A DNA stretch of 64,000 nucleotides, taken from the NCBI RefSeq assembly GCF_027596085.1, contig NC_072450.1, positions 6,796,736 through 6,860,735 on the forward strand. The letters are read 5' to 3'. Positions 61,401 through 64,000 of this stretch are shown here, in pieces. The DNA is from Anoplopoma fimbria. Taxonomy: Eukaryota > Chordata > Actinopteri > Perciformes > Anoplopomatidae. A program made the translations under genes and the position numbers. The notes beneath the pieces are model-generated. The model made no database searches. It saw nothing but the letters and a program-made list of their open reading frames with translations, and was not told the DNA's origin. Numbering within the stretch: position 1 is the first letter of the stretch; each line of letters starts with the position of its first letter.

Positions 61401-62877
61401 CCATCGCATTTTGGTCAAAAGTACAGAGTAGAAGAAGTATAGGTTCCAAAAACAAAAAGTCATTTTTATATCAACGTATCCAACTGCATCCAACCAATCT
61501 ATGAGAGAAAAATGGACCAAACCGGCCAAGATTTGATTTATCTTTCTTATTATGGAGACGAAGACAAGGATTTGCACGTTATGGAAATATCCAAGATGAC
61601 AGCAACAGCAAAAACAACTGATCATGTGAGTAAAATGTTCGCTATGGTAGTATTTATTCAGCAAAGGTGTTTCCGTAATCCATTTAGCACATCAACTCTT
61701 TTTGGACGAAGGCAAAAACCACCTCAAGCAAGCATAACACTTTTCCTCAAATGAGCAAGTTTCATTAAATATGCTGTCTGAATACAGCTTTTCAAATGCG
61801 ATACTAAAATATGTGAATGGAAACACTGTTTATTTCTCAAATTATCAAACTGTTAAAGTGATATGATCATTTCAAATGAAAATTCTTAATGGTACATGTG
61901 AGTTTGCTGCCAAACAGGCAAAGGCAGGAAAAAAAAACCCACCAAGCATTGCTTCTCGAGTACAGAAACAAGCAGCCATAATTAGCTACATCCCACCTCT
62001 GCACGCTGTAGAAGTTATTTATCCTTCAGATCGTCTGACTCCCTTGCAGCACATCGACTAGAGAGTGCATTAAGATGCAGAGAAAAAGCAACAGTGGTGT
62101 CTGAGGAGGTGTAGATAGGCTGGGGGAGGATACTGGAGACAGGAAATCATTGTCTGATTCATCACTTGCTGTAATAAAACACTGGTGGAGAATCTGTTCC
62201 ATGAACAAAACAGGATTTTTTATTCAGAGAGATAAAAAAGCGACACGGTTTTATCCTTTCTTTAAGAACACAAATAAATTATCTCACAAATCATCTCATG
62301 GGAGCGTCATGCCAACACAGGAACTACAATGGATGGGTTTGGATTTCATAAAGACACAATTAAGACTTGTACACGTTGTCTTAAATATCTGTTAGTATCT
62401 GTTATCTGTGTTGCATAAGTCTGGTTTTATGTTTTCTCCTTTAGTCTAATATGAACCCAGATGGTGCCATGCTCTTGCATTCCCTGAAGTTACAAAAAAG
62501 TGGACATAAAAATGATAAATTATGAAAAGAAACCAAAAAATTGTGCAAAAGCTAGAAGGAAAATATACAATTCACCTTCTGGAAAAACTGTCCGGTGTTC
62601 CCTCAGTACCATTGTTCATCGTCACAGTGCCAATTGTGTTTCCCACAGCCCTGCAGGCAAACACTGTCCAGCAATATTTCATTGAACAACACATGGCAGA
62701 GAAATCTTTATTTCATGTAACAAAGGAGGTGGATATAGAGAAAGCTTGTTCCAGCATCCCTCTCCTCCGCTTTCCTTTTGTCCACAGACTCCTTTTACAA
62801 TTCCTCTCCAAATGAGCTGGGTTACCACTATGGGTTCAATGATGGAGGTTGGGGCTGAGGTTAAGAGGTTGTGGATT
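58471..62877. other. AT-rich, mostly unique sequence, no confident gene
   Basis: The 59139-59528 minus-strand frame (129 codons) and the 62522-62815 plus-strand frame (97 codons from an ATG) are the longest. Neither shows a domain or splice framing. Sequence at about 61290-61830 (GTCGCGAAAAAAAG, GGCGTATAAACTCGTCACC, TGTGAATGGAAACAC) may be an old transposon remnant, but no ends were found. Confidence 0.5.
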
Positions 62878-62899
62878 GTGTGTGTGTGTGTGTGTGTGT
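62878..62899 (+). repeat. (TG)11 microsatellite
   Basis: 22 bases of TG, followed shortly by a G9 run near 62912. Confidence 0.9.
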
Positions 62900-64000
62900 C
62901 GGTGTGTATTGGGGGGGGGGAGGATAGCTACAACCAAACTCAAACTACAGTTGGAAAAAAAAGCACCTTTTTTTACCCCTCATCCCTCCTTATCACTGAA
63001 AATTCCTGGTGTGTAAAATTGAATTCCAATGGTATTTCCCAGGGTGAAGATGAGAAGGGCAGGGATTGGAGAAAATATAATGTGGAGGAGCTGGGACAAT
63101 CACACTTATACACACTGTCCACACACACACACACACATATACTGACTGCAGACACAAGATAACGGTGTCTTCCTAATACAAAGGCAGAAGTGGACGCTCA
63201 TTAAGCCAATGAGGCAAAGAAGAGTCTACTTCCAGTATCAAACATGCAGATCTAGTGGAGCTGGTGTTCACACAGCAGCATTAACAAACAACAAGAAGCT
63301 TACCTTCCTGTTTTATTCCAGTCACATACAACCTGAGCCTGGAGCTATATGCTAACAGGTGCTGCATGAGGATTTATATTTTTTATGAGCTTGAAGTGGA
63401 AAAAAATAAATGGCATTTCTAATAATATGAAATATATCCACTGGCAAGAATCCATCACAATAAGTGCTCTTAGAGGAAAAATAATTAAAAAGTGAAAGTG
63501 GTAGCAGCATTTTTGTCTGATAGGAGGGTGGACAGCTTTAAAATAAGCTCTCCCCAGATAAAACCATGGTTCTCAGCTTCAATTATAACTCCATTATCCA
63601 CTGAAATGAAACCAAAAGACAAAAGAGTCCTTAATTAATAAGACTGTTCTCCATTCAGAGCCACCTGCTGCATTGATTAACAATTAAAAAAAATGTGATG
63701 TTCTTCGTGTGAATATGAATACAATGGGCCAAAGCACAGAGGAAATCCCATCGCCACGGGAACGAGAAGAAGCACCTGTTCGTCATCCGAGAACCTCCCC
63801 TGAACCAGACTGAACCAGATCCTGCCCACTGACCCCCCAGACGGGGATTACAATGTTGTGCGAGTCAGGACAGCCGGACCATCACACTCCCTGCTGAGTG
63901 TGTCACTGCAAACACCATTTATCCGTCGTTATAGACTCGAACTGTCATACATGACACAAAAAAATGACTACAAAAGAATCCAGCTGTATATTTTGCTGTT
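62900..64000. other. Unique sequence to the right edge, no gene seen
   Basis: A short (AC)9 run lies at 63119-63137. The segment 63725-63890 is GC-richer and unique but has no recognisable coding or regulatory signature. Confidence 0.5.

Overview
The window looks like 64 kb of non-coding DNA from a teleost fish, most likely a spiny-rayed (percomorph-type) species. The grounds are its repeats: a tRNA-derived SINE carrying the fish L2-type tail, two copies of a Rex3-like LINE 3' end, short inverted-repeat DNA transposons of hAT, piggyBac-like and TA-flanked types, the fish (ATT)n and CTATATAAATG repeat tails, and many very long uninterrupted (AC)n arrays. Nothing is bacterial: there is no operon structure, no rRNA, tRNA gene or CRISPR array, and no ORF that reads as a host protein. 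The longest open frames (about 150 to 190 codons) are what 64 kb of this composition gives by chance, or are translated dinucleotide repeats.

Layout. 0-11 kb: a SINE at the left edge, a short TIR element near 4.1 kb, old repeat fragments and otherwise unique sequence. 11-28 kb: two TA-flanked MITEs, a G/C-run island at 15.5-15.9 kb, a Rex3-like LINE tail at 18.3 kb, two TTAA-flanked piggyBac-like MITEs (20.4 and 27.6 kb), and several unique blocks with homeodomain-type cores that could be conserved regulatory elements (12.5, 14.3, 20.2, 21.4, 23.3, 26.9 kb). 28-41 kb: more old repeats, a 902-bp hAT element with intact TIRs and an 8-bp target duplication, a two-unit tandem duplication at 34.6 kb, and the first two copies of a four-copy repeat called family A here. 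41-57 kb: a simple-sequence-rich stretch holding six of the eight (AC)n/(GT)n arrays longer than 80 bp, two family A copies, and MITE fragments. 57-64 kb: mostly unique AT-rich sequence.

The most useful observations are structural. Family A copies alternate in orientation, and two of them, plus the hAT element, carry CTCF-like motifs. One piggyBac-like MITE has a perfect 40-bp internal hairpin. The hAT and piggyBac-like insertions can be delimited to the base. One weak candidate first exon (TATA-like box, ATG, splice-donor-like end) lies near 41.0-41.2 kb. No new gene system is evident; the window is best read as intergenic or deep-intronic DNA. Conservation, repeat-library and transcript comparisons could not be run, so the regulatory and exon calls are hypotheses.
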